A DNA stretch of 64,000 bases, taken from Streptomyces sp. NBC_00358 (GTDB taxonomy: Bacteria > Actinomycetota > Actinomycetes > Streptomycetales > Streptomycetaceae). Positions 43,543-53,146 of the stretch are shown here, piece after piece. Every line of letters begins with the position of its first letter. The first letter of the stretch is position 1. The position numbers and the translations under genes were made by a program. The notes under the pieces were generated by a model. It was not told the DNA's origin. It did not search any database and was given only the letters and a program-made list of their open reading frames with translations. The stretch spans positions 8,122,001 through 8,186,000 of the forward strand of contig NZ_CP107976.1 of NCBI RefSeq assembly GCF_036099295.1, read 5' to 3'.

Positions 43543-44775
43543 GTGAACGGTCTGATCTACTACGTGGCCGCGGCCGTCCTCTGGATGGGACTCGCCGCCC
43601 AGTTGCCCGATCTGTTCCGCCACTGGAGGGACCCGCTCAAGCGGTCGTTCTGCGCCGTCATCCTGCTGTCGGGACTCTGCTTCGTGCTCGGCGCGCCCCC
43701 CACCGTCGCCCTGGTCAACAGGGTCACGGGCATACCGAACGTGGCGGCGCCGCTGACCTACGGCGCGGTGACCGCCTTCGGCGCGGCCTCCCTCATCCTC
43801 ATCGTGCACTGGCGGGGCAGCGACCCTGTCCGGGTACGGCGTACGGCCCGGGCCTGGCTGTTCAGCTACCTGGGCGTGATCGTCGCCGAGGGCGTCCTGT
43901 TCTCGCTGGGCGACACCCCCGTCGAGCGCCGTGCCGACTTCGACACCTACTACGCCTCGACGCCGTTCATCCGCGAGATGATCGTGCTGTACCTGATGGC
44001 GCACATGGTGGCCGCGGTGACGACGACCCTGCTGTGCTGGCACTGGACACGGAAGGTCAAGCGCTGGACCCGTGGCTCCCTGGCCCTGCTCGTGGTGGGC
44101 TGGCTGTTCACCAGCGCCTACAGCATCGTCAAGTCCGTCGCGCTGACCGCTCATTGGCTCGGACACCGCTGGGACGGTCTCAGCACCAGCGTCGCCCCGC
44201 TCGTGGCCGTCGGTTCCTGTCTGGCCTCGGCCGGCTACATCCTTCCGCTCCTCGGTCCGCGCATCGACTCGGCCGTCACCTTCGTACGCCTGCGGCCCCT
44301 GTTCTTCCTGCTGGCGGGGCCGACCAGCCGTCGGCGCTGCGTCAGGGCGCTGTCGTGGCGGACGATCAGCGACGTCGAACTGCAGCTCACCACGCGGGAG
44401 ACAGCCATCCGCGACGGCCTCAAGCGGCTCGCCGGGCAACTCGACGACCAGGTCCGTCGCCACGCCTACCGGGAGGCGCTGGCCGCGGGGTCGAGCGCGG
44501 CGGACGCCGAGGTGATCGGGATGGCCGCGATGGTCGCCGTGGCCGCACTCGCCGAGGCTCCGACCCCCGGCGCGGAGACCGGTACCATCGGCATCACCGT
44601 CGGTGACGTCGATGTGGTGGTCTCCGTCAGCGCACGCCTGCGACGGCCGGCCGACGCCTCGCGGCCGCTGGACACCGGCCAGCCGTCCTTGCTGAGCCTG
44701 TCCAAGGCGGTGCGCACCCCCATCGTCGACGCCGCGGTCCAGTCACGGAGAACCGCGGTGCGACAGCTCTCCTGA
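43543..44775 (+). CDS. Integral membrane protein (MAB_1171c-type)
   Basis: 410 aa from GTG 43543. The first 240 residues hold about seven membrane helices: LIYYVAAAVLWMGLAAQLPD, FCAVILLSGLCFVLGAPPTV, YGAVTAFGAASLILIVHW and so on. A cytosolic domain with RTISDVELQLTTRETAIRDG and a final Ser/Thr/Arg stretch follows. It matches a Streptomyces family annotated as putative transporter or regulator and often paired with an XRE regulator and ImmA-type protease; neither is here. An opposing FAD monooxygenase gene follows. Confidence 0.7.
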   Translation: MNGLIYYVAAAVLWMGLAAQLPDLFRHWRDPLKRSFCAVILLSGLCFVLGAPPTVALVNRVTGIPNVAAPLTYGAVTAFGAASLILIVHWRGSDPVRVRRTARAWLFSYLGVIVAEGVLFSLGDTPVERRADFDTYYASTPFIREMIVLYLMAHMVAAVTTTLLCWHWTRKVKRWTRGSLALLVVGWLFTSAYSIVKSVALTAHWLGHRWDGLSTSVAPLVAVGSCLASAGYILPLLGPRIDSAVTFVRLRPLFFLLAGPTSRRRCVRALSWRTISDVELQLTTRETAIRDGLKRLAGQLDDQVRRHAYREALAAGSSAADAEVIGMAAMVAVAALAEAPTPGAETGTIGITVGDVDVVVSVSARLRRPADASRPLDTGQPSLLSLSKAVRTPIVDAAVQSRRTAVRQLS

Positions 44776-44787
44776 ACGCGGTCGCCG

Positions 44788-46185
44788 TCACACGGGAACG
44801 GGGCCCACGGAGTCGAGGAAGGCGCTCTCCCCGGGGGTCAGCGGCGGCCCGGCCAGCGGCTCCAGGACAGGGCCCTTCACGGTGGCGAGAAGCAGCTTGG
44901 GATGCACGAGACGGCTCGCGTCCTCCTGGAGCGTGATGACCGCGCACATGGCCGCGGACACGGAGTACGAGGTGGTGGCGACGCGCGCCATCCGGCCCAT
45001 GTAGCGGCTGAGGAGCCGGTCGGCGAGCGTCGGAGCCTTGCCGACGACCTCCGGGAACCACTGGTCCTGGGAGGTGCTCATCGTGTAAGCGGCCGTGACG
45101 GACTTCGCGGCCGCGCGCTGGACGCCGCGGGCGAATCCCGGAGCGGTGACGTCCGCCTCCCGCAGCCGTCGGCTCAGCGCCAGGGCACCGAGGGCCGCGA
45201 CGGACATGCCCTGGCCGTAGACGGGGTTGTAGGTGGCGACGGCGTCACCGAGCACCACCACGCCCTCGGGCAGGGCCGCCTTCTCGAACCCGCGGCGCCT
45301 GTTGCGGGTGCTGCGGGTGAGGAACACCTCGCTGAGCGGCTCGGCACCGGAGACGAGCTGCCCGACGAGGGGGTGGCGCAGACCGAGGGCGAAGTCGGTG
45401 AACTCCTCGGGATCGGCGGTGGGTTCGCCGCCGCGGGTGCCCGCGAGGCTGACCAGCCAGCGGCCGCCCTCGATCGGCACCAGGTTCGCGGAACGCCCCG
45501 GCCGGGAGTCGGCGGGGTTCGCCTCGACCTGGGTCAGCGGGAAGTCCTCCGCGCCCTTCGGAACGCGGAAGACCCTACTGGCGTAGACGAGGCCCGAGTC
45601 GACCTCGTCGGTCGGTATCCCGGACACGCCGAGCGCTTCGAGCCAGTTCTCGACGCGTGAGCCCCGGCCGCTCGCGTCGACGACCAGATCGGCGCTCAGG
45701 TCCTCCTCGGCGCCGTCGGCGAGGACGCGTACACCGGTGACGCGCTGGGCGGTTCCGAGCAGGGACAGCGCCTCGGCACGGCGGACCGTGACCCGGGCGG
45801 TCTCCAGGACCGCCTCGCGCACGATCGAGTCGAGCAGGTCGCGGCTGCAGCAGGTGAGCAGCAGTTCGTCGGCCACCGTCGGCCAGCGTCGGTACCAGCC
45901 CTGCGCGCCGAAGCCCAGAATGCCGGTCATGGGCTGCTCGTGAGCTCCCGACGCGAGCAGCCGCCGACGCACGTCGGCCTCCGGAAGCAGCTCCTGGATG
46001 GCGTCGCGTCCGCTGGGCAGCAGGATGTGAGCGTGCCGTGCCTGCGGAACACGCCGGCGCGGATGCGGCCCGTCGGGCAGTTCGTCCCGCTCCAGGACGA
46101 TCACGTCGTCCACCGACCGGGACAGGGCCGCGGCGGCGAGCATGCCGGCCACGCTCCCACCGATCACGACAGCACGGCGCGACAT
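44788..46185 (-). CDS. FAD-dependent monooxygenase/oxidoreductase
   Basis: 465 aa from ATG 46185 with GGGGGAAAC before it. The FAD fold starts with RRAVVIGGSVAGMLAAAALS. LERDELPDGP is the ribose-binding Glu, and VVLGDAVATYNPVYGQGMSV is the second FAD motif. The C-terminal 100 residues include a hydrophobic stretch. Such enzymes hydroxylate small aromatic or polyketide substrates. It is divergent from no clear partner; the membrane-protein gene ends against it. Confidence 0.88.
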   Translation of the reverse strand: MSRRAVVIGGSVAGMLAAAALSRSVDDVIVLERDELPDGPHPRRRVPQARHAHILLPSGRDAIQELLPEADVRRRLLASGAHEQPMTGILGFGAQGWYRRWPTVADELLLTCCSRDLLDSIVREAVLETARVTVRRAEALSLLGTAQRVTGVRVLADGAEEDLSADLVVDASGRGSRVENWLEALGVSGIPTDEVDSGLVYASRVFRVPKGAEDFPLTQVEANPADSRPGRSANLVPIEGGRWLVSLAGTRGGEPTADPEEFTDFALGLRHPLVGQLVSGAEPLSEVFLTRSTRNRRRGFEKAALPEGVVVLGDAVATYNPVYGQGMSVAALGALALSRRLREADVTAPGFARGVQRAAAKSVTAAYTMSTSQDQWFPEVVGKAPTLADRLLSRYMGRMARVATTSYSVSAAMCAVITLQEDASRLVHPKLLLATVKGPVLEPLAGPPLTPGESAFLDSVGPVPV

Positions 46186-46339
46186 GTTTCCCCCAGTTGT
46201 CATTGGCGAGCGCGCCCACTCTACGTTCGTGCACGTGTGCGCATAAGGGAGATCAAGAAGTGCGCCGAATCTGTCATTTGGTGACGCGTCGAGGGTCCTC
46301 CCGCTCCACGCCGGCACCCGACCCGCCCGCCGCCCGGTG

Positions 46340-47494
46340 CTACCGGTCGGCGTCCTTCTTCACGGCCCGCAGAACGACGAACTTGGCGTCGCCCGCGATC
46401 AGTTCGCTGTTGCCGAACAGCCGGCGCAGCTTCAGGTGGTAGCCGAGATGACGATTGCCGATCACCCACAGCTCGCCGCCCGGCCGCAGCGCGCGCCGCG
46501 CGTCCGAGAACATCCGCCAGGCGGTCGTGTCCGTCGTCGCCTGGTGGGAGTGGAACGGGGGATTGTTCAGGACGAGGTCGACGCTCCCGGAGGGGACGCC
46601 GTCCAGCCCGTCGGCCACCCGGAACTCGGCGCTTCCCCCGGCGTTCGCCCGGAAGGTCGCCTCCGCCGAGGCCACCGCCTGGTAGGACTCGTCGGCGAAC
46701 AGCACCTCGGCGTCGGGATTGGCCAGCGCCATCGCCGTACCGACCACGCCGTTGCCGCAGCCCAGGTCCACGATCCGCTCGACTCCCCGGCTGCGCGGCA
46801 GATGCCCCAGGAAGAAGCGGGTGCCGATGTCGAGGCGGTCGGCGCAGAAGACGCCCGCGTGGTTGACGACCGTGCGGCCGGAGACCGCGCCGACGTCGTC
46901 GGGGAGCACGTAACTGTACGGCCAGGGGTTGGCCTTGCGGGCGATCCCCTGGAGCGGGGTGCAGAAGATCAGCCGGGCCTTCCTGTCGGCCAGCGAGGTG
47001 CGGGTCGGACCGAGGATCCGCTCGAAGAGGTGCAGCGTCGAGGTGTGGATCTCCTTGACCATCCCGGTGCCGATGACGACCGTTCCCTCGTGCACGCCGG
47101 GCGCCAGCCGGTGCAGTTGGTCCTCCAGGAGCGCGAGGCTCTTCGGCACCCGCACCAGCAGCACGTCGATCCGCTCGGGAGGCGGGTCCTGGGTGGTGAG
47201 GAGCCGCACCGCGGACTCGTCGGCACCGGCCCGCGCCAGATTCGCCCGGGTCGCCTCCTGCGCCAGGAGGGAGTCGGTGATCTGGGTCGGCCGCCGCTCC
47301 GACAACGCCGTCGTGAGCGCACCCCACCGGTCGCCGACGATCACGACCGAACCCGTCAGCGGGGTGCCGCTCTCCGCGAGATGCCCCAGCAGATAGGTGT
47401 CGGCGGCGTCCCAGGCGCGCAGTCGCTCGCGAGGGTCCTCAGGGAAGCGGGCGAGCTCGTAGTCGCCCCAGGGTGTCGTCATCCGGTCGTTCAT
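46340..47494 (-). CDS. 23S rRNA guanine methyltransferase, RlmG/RsmC type
   Basis: 384 aa. The duplicated methyltransferase architecture is clear: a degenerate N-terminal half and a C-terminal half with SAM-binding IVDLGCGNGVVGTAMALA and the catalytic NPPFH motif (DLVLNNPPFHSHQATT). It most likely makes m2G in rRNA. Start ATG 47494 follows a modest ribosome site. It is divergent from the AlkB-like gene. Confidence 0.85.
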   Translation of the reverse strand: MNDRMTTPWGDYELARFPEDPRERLRAWDAADTYLLGHLAESGTPLTGSVVIVGDRWGALTTALSERRPTQITDSLLAQEATRANLARAGADESAVRLLTTQDPPPERIDVLLVRVPKSLALLEDQLHRLAPGVHEGTVVIGTGMVKEIHTSTLHLFERILGPTRTSLADRKARLIFCTPLQGIARKANPWPYSYVLPDDVGAVSGRTVVNHAGVFCADRLDIGTRFFLGHLPRSRGVERIVDLGCGNGVVGTAMALANPDAEVLFADESYQAVASAEATFRANAGGSAEFRVADGLDGVPSGSVDLVLNNPPFHSHQATTDTTAWRMFSDARRALRPGGELWVIGNRHLGYHLKLRRLFGNSELIAGDAKFVVLRAVKKDADR

Positions 47495-47547
47495 CGTGGG
47501 TCAAGGCTAAGCGACCGGGAGCGCCCGGAGTGCGCGAGGATGAGGGC

Positions 47548-48231
47548 ATGTCGATGGACGCGGAGCTGTTCCCTCGCGACCGGACCGAGATCGCGCCCGG
47601 CGCCGTGCACCTCCCGGACTGGCTGGACGGAGAACACCAGCGACTGCTCCTGGAGGCCTGCCGCGGCTGGGCGCGCCCGCCGGCGGGCCTGCGCACGGTA
47701 CGCACCCCCGGCGGCGGCACGATGACCTCCCGGCAGGTCTGTCTGGGCTGGCACTGGTACCCGTACGGCTACGCGCGCACGGTGGTCGACGGCGACGGCT
47801 CGCCGGTGAAGCCCTTCCCCGGCCGGCTCGGCGAGCTGGCCCGCGAGGCGGTCGCCGACACCCTCGGCGCCGACGCTCTGGACGCGGACGGGGCCACGCC
47901 GTACGACATCGCGCTGATCAACTTCTACGACGCCGAAGCCCGCATGGGCATGCACCGCGACAGCGACGAATCGTCCGACGCCCCGGTCGTGTCGCTGAGC
48001 CTGGGCGACACCTGCGTCTTCCGGTTCGGCAACACGGAGTCGCGGACGCGCCCCTACACCGACGTCGAGCTGCGCAGCGGCGATCTCTTCGTGTTCGGCG
48101 GCGCGTCACGGCTCGCGTATCACGGAGTACCGAGGGTGTACGCGGGGACCGCGCCGCCGGAGTTGGGACTGATCGGACGGCTGAACGTCACGCTCCGGGC
48201 CGCCGGCTTCCCGCCCGGGCCCACGCGGTAG
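47548..48231 (+). CDS. alkB: AlkB-like 2-oxoglutarate/Fe(II) dioxygenase
   Basis: 227 aa from ATG 47548 with GAGGATGAGG upstream. The iron-binding triad is in NFYDAEARMGMHRDSDE (His and Asp) and RLAYHGVPRV (second His). RLNVTLRAA supplies the Arg for 2-oxoglutarate. It should repair alkylated DNA or RNA bases by oxidative demethylation. Confidence 0.92.
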   Translation: MSMDAELFPRDRTEIAPGAVHLPDWLDGEHQRLLLEACRGWARPPAGLRTVRTPGGGTMTSRQVCLGWHWYPYGYARTVVDGDGSPVKPFPGRLGELAREAVADTLGADALDADGATPYDIALINFYDAEARMGMHRDSDESSDAPVVSLSLGDTCVFRFGNTESRTRPYTDVELRSGDLFVFGGASRLAYHGVPRVYAGTAPPELGLIGRLNVTLRAAGFPPGPTR

Positions 48232-48445
48232 CGGCCGACGGCCGCGCTGACGAGACCGGGGCGGCCGGTCCCCCGGGCCGCCCGGCCGGCGTGCGCTCCG
48301 AGGTGGCCGCCCGGCACCGTGGTCGGCAGTGGCTCATCGACGGCGGCCGATCGACGCACAGCCGCCGTGCGCCCGGGTGGGCCCGCGCGGCGGCTGCCAT
48401 GACCGGCCGGACCCCGCGCGAGCGGATCATGGGAGACTCGCCCTC

Positions 48446-49684
48446 ATGAACGGCAAGGCGGGCTCCCGGACGGCGGGGGATGGCAACACGCGGACGCGGC
48501 TCGACCGGGGGCGCGGGGCACTCGGACCGGCGCTGGAACTCGTGCACACCGGGCGGGCGCCGACGCGGGCCGTGCTCACCGCCGAGTTGGGCGTCACCCG
48601 GGCGACCGCGGGCGCGGTGGCCGCGGAGCTGGAGGCGCTGGGGCTGATCCGGGTCGACGCCCGGCCCGGCGCCGCCGCCGGTTCGCAGGGGCGGCCCTCG
48701 CACCGGCTGGAGGTCGCCGAGGACGGGCCTGTCGCGCTGGCCGCGCAGGTGCACGCCGACGGGTTCCGCGCCGCGCTGGTCGGTCTCGGCGGCCGGATCG
48801 TCGCGACCGCGCCCGGCTGCGAGACCGTCGACGCCGATCCGGCGAAAGTGCTCGGCTCGGTCGTCGACGCCGGCGCCGAACTGCTCCGCGAGACCGGACG
48901 CCGCTGTGTGGGCGCCGGGCTCGCCGTACCCTCCGCCGTCGCCGAACCCGAGGGGCTCGCCCTCAACCCGCTGCACCTGGCCTGGCCCGCGGGCGCCCCG
49001 GTCCGGCAGATCTTCGCCGAGCGGGTACGCGCCGCCGGTATCGACGGTCCGGCGTTCGCCGCCAACGACGTCAACCTCGCCGCCCTCGCCGAACACCGGC
49101 ACGGAGCGGGCCGGGGCGCCCGCGACCTGCTCTGCGTGGCCACGGGACACCGTGGCGTCGGCGGCGCCCTGGTGCTCGACGGGCGCCTGCACACGGGCAG
49201 TTCGGGGCTCGCCCTCGAAGTCGGCCACCTCACCGTCAACCCCGAGGGCCGCCCCTGCCACTGCGGCAGCCGTGGCTGCCTCGACGTCGAGGCCGACCCG
49301 CTGGCCTTCCTCACCGCGGCCGGCCGGGCCCCGGGCCCCGAGGTGTCCCTGCTCCAGCAGTCCAACGAACTGATCCGCGACGAGTACGCCGACCCGGCCG
49401 TCCGCACGGCCATCGAGGCGCTGATCGACCGCCTCGGCCTCGGCCTCGCGGGTCTCGTCAACATCCTCAATCCGGACCGGATCATCCTCGGCGGGCTGCA
49501 CCGCGCCCTGCTGGACGCCGACCCGGACCGGCTGCGCGCCGTCGTCGCCGACCGCAGCCTGTGGGGGCAGAGCGGCGGGGTACCGATCCTCGCCTGCACC
49601 CTGGACCACAACAGCCTTGTCGGAGCAGCCGAGTTGGCATGGCAGCCGGTACTGGACGACCCGCTGACGGCGCTGCCCGGCTGA
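48446..49684 (+). CDS. ROK-family transcriptional repressor
   Basis: 412 aa from ATG 48446. Unlike the kinase at 4132, it has an N-terminal winged helix (LELVHTGRAPTRAVLTAELG; VTRATAGAVAAELEALGLIR). A ROK sugar-binding domain follows with CVATGHRGVGGALVL, LEVGHLTVNPEGRPCHCGSR and GCLDVEA, including the zinc motif. The weakly conserved phosphate site suggests a pure regulator. It probably controls a sugar pathway elsewhere. Confidence 0.9.
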   Translation: MNGKAGSRTAGDGNTRTRLDRGRGALGPALELVHTGRAPTRAVLTAELGVTRATAGAVAAELEALGLIRVDARPGAAAGSQGRPSHRLEVAEDGPVALAAQVHADGFRAALVGLGGRIVATAPGCETVDADPAKVLGSVVDAGAELLRETGRRCVGAGLAVPSAVAEPEGLALNPLHLAWPAGAPVRQIFAERVRAAGIDGPAFAANDVNLAALAEHRHGAGRGARDLLCVATGHRGVGGALVLDGRLHTGSSGLALEVGHLTVNPEGRPCHCGSRGCLDVEADPLAFLTAAGRAPGPEVSLLQQSNELIRDEYADPAVRTAIEALIDRLGLGLAGLVNILNPDRIILGGLHRALLDADPDRLRAVVADRSLWGQSGGVPILACTLDHNSLVGAAELAWQPVLDDPLTALPG

Positions 49685-49710
49685 CCCTGGGCCGCTGCTC
49701 GGCCGAGCCT

Positions 49711-50631
49711 TCAGGGGCGCCAGGAGACGGCGAAGGCCTGCCCGGCGTTCTCGGTGAGCATCCGGTCCACCCGGTCCTTGCCCAGGGCGAGTTCGAGTCT
49801 CGGGCGGACGCGCCGCAGCAGATACGGCATCCCCGGGCCGCCGTTGACCGAGCGTGCCGCCGCGGTCGTCGTGTCGCCGCCGAGCAGCAGCCGGTGGCCG
49901 AAACCGGCGTCGGCGAGGGCGCGTACGGCGTCGGGCATGCGCCAGTCGGTGCCGTGGTTGGCGCGGGAGGGGCCGTCGAAGGCGAGGTAGGCGCCCGACT
50001 CGGCGGCCTCGCGCTGCACCACGGGGTCCGGGGAACGGTTGAGGTGCCCCAGGATCACCCGGTGCGGCGGAACGCCCAACTCGCCGCACAGCAGGTCGAG
50101 TACGTCGAGGGCGCCGGTGCCCAGTTCCAGGTGCACGGCGATCGGCGCACCGGTCGCGTGGTGCGCCTCCGCGGCGGCCGTCATCGTCCAGCGGGCATGC
50201 GCGTCCAGGGCGTGGAAGCCGCCCGCGACCTTGATCAGTCCGGCCCGGACCCCGGTCGTCCCGATGCCCGTCGTGAGCTCGGAGACCAGGACGTCGGCCA
50301 GCCCTCCGCGCAGCTCGCTCAGCAACTCCGGTGTGTAGTGCGCCGCTTGGTGCAGTCCGGTCGCCGATACGACATGGACCCCGGCGTCGCGGGAGATCAG
50401 CGGCAGATCCGCGGCCCGCCTGCCCAGACCGTAAGGCGTCCACTGCACCACGCTGCCGCCGCCCTGAGCGCGGAACGCGGCCAGTTCGGCCCGCGCGGCG
50501 GACGCGTCGCACAGTTCCTGGCCCGGGAGTCGCGGGCTGCCGAAGAACAGGTGGTCGTGCGCGTCGCACACCCCGAGGTGTTCGGGGAGCACGTCGCCCA
50601 GGACCGTACGGACCGTGGCCACCGGGCTCAC
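49711..50631 (-). CDS. Phosphotriesterase-family metalloenzyme
   Basis: 306 aa, GTG start overlapping the upstream stop (GTGA at 50628-50631). The TIM-barrel metal ligands are visible: CDAHDHLFF (HxH), AGLIKVAGGF (bridging Lys), AIAVHLELGTGALDVLD and ILGHLNRSPD (His residues) and LLLGGDTTTAAA (Asp). Members hydrolyse lactones or phosphotriesters. It is second in an operon after DUF4865 and TetR genes. Confidence 0.88.
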   Translation of the reverse strand: MSPVATVRTVLGDVLPEHLGVCDAHDHLFFGSPRLPGQELCDASAARAELAAFRAQGGGSVVQWTPYGLGRRAADLPLISRDAGVHVVSATGLHQAAHYTPELLSELRGGLADVLVSELTTGIGTTGVRAGLIKVAGGFHALDAHARWTMTAAAEAHHATGAPIAVHLELGTGALDVLDLLCGELGVPPHRVILGHLNRSPDPVVQREAAESGAYLAFDGPSRANHGTDWRMPDAVRALADAGFGHRLLLGGDTTTAAARSVNGGPGMPYLLRRVRPRLELALGKDRVDRMLTENAGQAFAVSWRP

Positions 50632-51212
50632 CACTGCCGGCCCCGCGGCAGCGAATCGCGCTCGGGCTCGGACACGTGGAGCACCTGGAAGACGTCGCCC
50701 GGCGCCTTGGGGGAGCCGTGTTCCCAGAGCGAGAAGTGCACGACCTCCCAGTGCCGCGGGTCGACGGCGGCACCCGCGCAGACTGCCCCGTCCAGCGCGG
50801 CCAGCCGCCCGGCCTCGCGCGCCGCCTCCTCCATCGCCTCGGACATCTCCACGCCCTCCGCGACGGCCTGGCGCCGGCGGACCGCGACCACGGCCGGTGA
50901 TCCCGAGGCACCGCCCTCCTCGTAGGCGAGACCGGTCCAGTGCCGCACCACCGGACGCCCGAAGTCGTTCACCAGTCCCTGGAACGCCCCGCCCCAGAGG
51001 AAGGAGTTCATGCCCTCGGCCGTGTTCCACAGGTAGAACGGCGCGTACTGGTTGACCGGGGAACCGTCCACCCCGCGCTCGCGCATCAGATACGCCTTGA
51101 TCCCGAGGCCGTTCCACGCGTCGAGCCGGTGACCGACGCGGGCGACCCGGTCCCGGACGACGGTCATGTCGTAGTCGGCGGGAAGCGTGATCTCGTACTG
51201 CAGGGCGTGCAT
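50628..51212 (-). CDS. DUF4865-family protein
   Basis: 194 aa. The sequence reads MHALQYEITLPADYDMTVVR, DAWNGLGIKAYLMRERGVDG, NQYAPFYLWNTAEGMNSFLW and HWEVVHFSLWEHGSP. I recognise this as the DUF4865 family, common in Streptomyces next to TetR regulators; it is likely a dimeric alpha/beta-barrel-like protein. The stop overlaps the start of the phosphotriesterase gene. Confidence 0.85.
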   Translation of the reverse strand: MHALQYEITLPADYDMTVVRDRVARVGHRLDAWNGLGIKAYLMRERGVDGSPVNQYAPFYLWNTAEGMNSFLWGGAFQGLVNDFGRPVVRHWTGLAYEEGGASGSPAVVAVRRRQAVAEGVEMSEAMEEAAREAGRLAALDGAVCAGAAVDPRHWEVVHFSLWEHGSPKAPGDVFQVLHVSEPERDSLPRGRQW

Positions 51213-51279
51213 GGGAAGGTCCTTCCTGGAGTTCGCGGGGGAGGGCTGACGGCGGTCCTCGGGTTTCGGCGCGGCCGTG

Positions 51280-51840
51280 TCAGCGGGCGGGTGCCAGCAG
51301 GGCGAGCAGTCCCCGGACTCCCGCGTCGAAGGCGGCCGGTGAACCGGAGGCGCGTGCCAGTACGTAGCCGCCCTGGACGGTGGCGAGGATCGTCGCGGCG
51401 ATCTCCTCGCAGTCGAGCGCGGGCGCGAACTGCCCCTGCTCCCTGCCCTCTTCGACGATGGCGGCCAGCCGCCCGCGCAGCCATTCCAGCGTCTCGTCGA
51501 CCGGTGCGCGCAGTTCGTCGTCCGCGATCACGTCCGGGTCCATCGTGAGCCGCCCGATCGGGCAGCCGCGCAGGACGTCGCGCTCGCGGCGCAGATAGGC
51601 CTCGATCCGCTCGTACGGCGACCCCGGCGAGCCGAGCACAGCCTCCGCGGCGGCCCGCATCTCCTCGGCGGTCCGGCGGATCGCGGCGAGCGCCAGACCC
51701 GGCTTGCCCGCGAAGTGGTGGTACATGCTGCCCTGCCCCGCGTCCGCCCGCTCCAGGATCGCCTTGGGGCTGGTGCCCACGTAGCCGCGCTCCCAGAGCA
51801 GCTCGCGGGTGGACTCGATCAGGCGGTCCGGAGTGCTCAT
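51280..51840 (-). CDS. TetR-family regulator
   Basis: 186 aa. The helix-turn-helix is TSPKAILERADAGQGSMYHHF. The C-terminal domain has RDVLRGCPIGRLTMDPDVIA and IVEEGREQGQFAPALDCEEI, like the LfrR/YxaF-type group. It heads the TetR-DUF4865-phosphotriesterase group and has a near-palindrome just upstream of its start, so it is probably autoregulated. Confidence 0.9.
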   Translation of the reverse strand: MSTPDRLIESTRELLWERGYVGTSPKAILERADAGQGSMYHHFAGKPGLALAAIRRTAEEMRAAAEAVLGSPGSPYERIEAYLRRERDVLRGCPIGRLTMDPDVIADDELRAPVDETLEWLRGRLAAIVEEGREQGQFAPALDCEEIAATILATVQGGYVLARASGSPAAFDAGVRGLLALLAPAR

Positions 51841-51848
51841 GAATCCAC

Positions 51849-51868
51849 TGTACATACCAGTAGGTACA
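51849..51868 (-). promoter_or_regulatory. TetR operator candidate
   Basis: TGTACATACCAGTAGGTACA is an imperfect 20-bp palindrome with outer TGTAC and GTACA arms. It begins 9 bp before the TetR start codon. The TAC/GTA-rich form and position are typical of autoregulated TetR genes. Confidence 0.65.
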
Positions 51869-52058
51869 GAGGTCGACGGTCCTGCCGTCACAAGCGCGGG
51901 CGCCGGGGGAGCAGCCCGGGGTGCCCGGCGTACTCCCCCGGGGGTACGCGTACGGCCGCTGGCCGGACGACGACTCGGACCCCCTCCTGGGGCGAGTCTC
52001 GAAGCATCACCAAGAGATCCTGCGGAGACGCGTGGTTCCACCGAGGAGATGACTCGAG

Positions 52059-52367
52059 ATGCAGACCCTGGCGAACTGGGACGGCGGCCCCGGCCCGTGG
52101 ATCCTGTTCTTCCCGCTGATCTGGGCGGCCGTCGTGATCGGCGTCGTGACCGTGCTGCGCCGCACCGCCTGGCGCGGACGCCGTGGTGGCCCGTGGCGTG
52201 CGACGGGCGGCTTCGGCCCCGGCGGCTCCCTGCCGGCCGGCGACTCGCCGATCGCCGTGCTCGGCCGCCGCTTCGCCTCCGGGGAGATCGACGAGGACGA
52301 GTACTGGCGCCGCCTCTCCGTCCTCGACGAGCAGTTCGGGCGCCCGGGCAAGGGCGGTCCGGCATGA
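52059..52367 (+). CDS. SHOCT-domain membrane protein
   Basis: 102 aa. One membrane helix (PWILFFPLIWAAVVIGVVTV) is followed by basic residues and a C-terminal SHOCT motif (IAVLGRRFASGEIDEDEYWR). Its stop overlaps the ABC ATPase start (ATGA), so it belongs to the transporter operon and may help the assembly or stability of the transporter. Confidence 0.88.
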   Translation: MQTLANWDGGPGPWILFFPLIWAAVVIGVVTVLRRTAWRGRRGGPWRATGGFGPGGSLPAGDSPIAVLGRRFASGEIDEDEYWRRLSVLDEQFGRPGKGGPA

Positions 52368-53146
52368 CGCCCAAGACGCCCGCCACGACGACACCCATGA
52401 CCACCCCCCGGGACGCGGCCCGTGTCGCCGGGGCCGTGAAGGTGTACGGCGGCGGCGACACCGCCGTGCGGGCCCTGGACGGGGTGAGCGTCGGCTTCCC
52501 GGCCGGCCGCTTCACCGCGATCATGGGGCCCTCCGGTTCCGGCAAGTCCACCCTCATGCACTGCGCGGCCGGCCTGGACACGCTCACCTCGGGAGCCGCG
52601 TACATCGGCGACACCGAACTCGGCACCCTGGACGACCGCCGCCTGACCCTGCTGCGCCGCGACCGGATCGGCTTCGTCTTCCAGGCGTTCAACCTGATTC
52701 CGACGCTCACCGTCGCCGAGAACATCGCCCTGCCCATGGACCTGGCCGGAACCAAGGGCTCCCGCGACTGGATCGACGCCCTCGTCGACGTCGTCGGTCT
52801 GCGCGACCGGCTCCACCACCGGCCCGCCGAACTGTCCGGCGGGCAGCAGCAACGCGTCGCCGTGGCAAGGGCGTTCGCCGGACAGCCCGACGTCGTCTTC
52901 GCCGACGAACCCACCGGCAACCTCGACTCCCGCTCCGGTGGAGAGGTCCTGGACCTGCTCGGCCGTGCGGTGCGCCGGATGGACCGAACCGTCGTCATGG
53001 TCACCCACGACCCGGTCGCCGCCGCCCACGCCGACGAGGTCGTCTTCCTCGCCGACGGACGCCTCGTGGACCGGATGGAGAACCCGACGGCCGACAAGGT
53101 CCTCGACCGCATGAAAGCCTTCGACGGCAAGGGGGCACCGGTATGA
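52364..53146 (+). CDS. ABC transporter ATP-binding protein (MacB/LolD type)
   Basis: 260 aa. Walker A GPSGSGKST (55-63), Q-loop FVFQAFNLIPTLT, signature LSGGQQQRVAVARAF, Walker B DVVFADEPTGNLDS and switch His VTHD are all present. It pairs with the following FtsX-type permease through an ATGA overlap. The complex likely acts in export or mechanotransmission at the membrane. Confidence 0.95.
   Translation: MTPKTPATTTPMTTPRDAARVAGAVKVYGGGDTAVRALDGVSVGFPAGRFTAIMGPSGSGKSTLMHCAAGLDTLTSGAAYIGDTELGTLDDRRLTLLRRDRIGFVFQAFNLIPTLTVAENIALPMDLAGTKGSRDWIDALVDVVGLRDRLHHRPAELSGGQQQRVAVARAFAGQPDVVFADEPTGNLDSRSGGEVLDLLGRAVRRMDRTVVMVTHDPVAAAHADEVVFLADGRLVDRMENPTADKVLDRMKAFDGKGAPV

Noticed and set aside
43316-43546. 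76-codon ORF overlapping the start of the membrane protein gene
   Set aside because: The overlap is suggestive, but the sequence is Arg-rich with no motif, and no ribosome site is visible.
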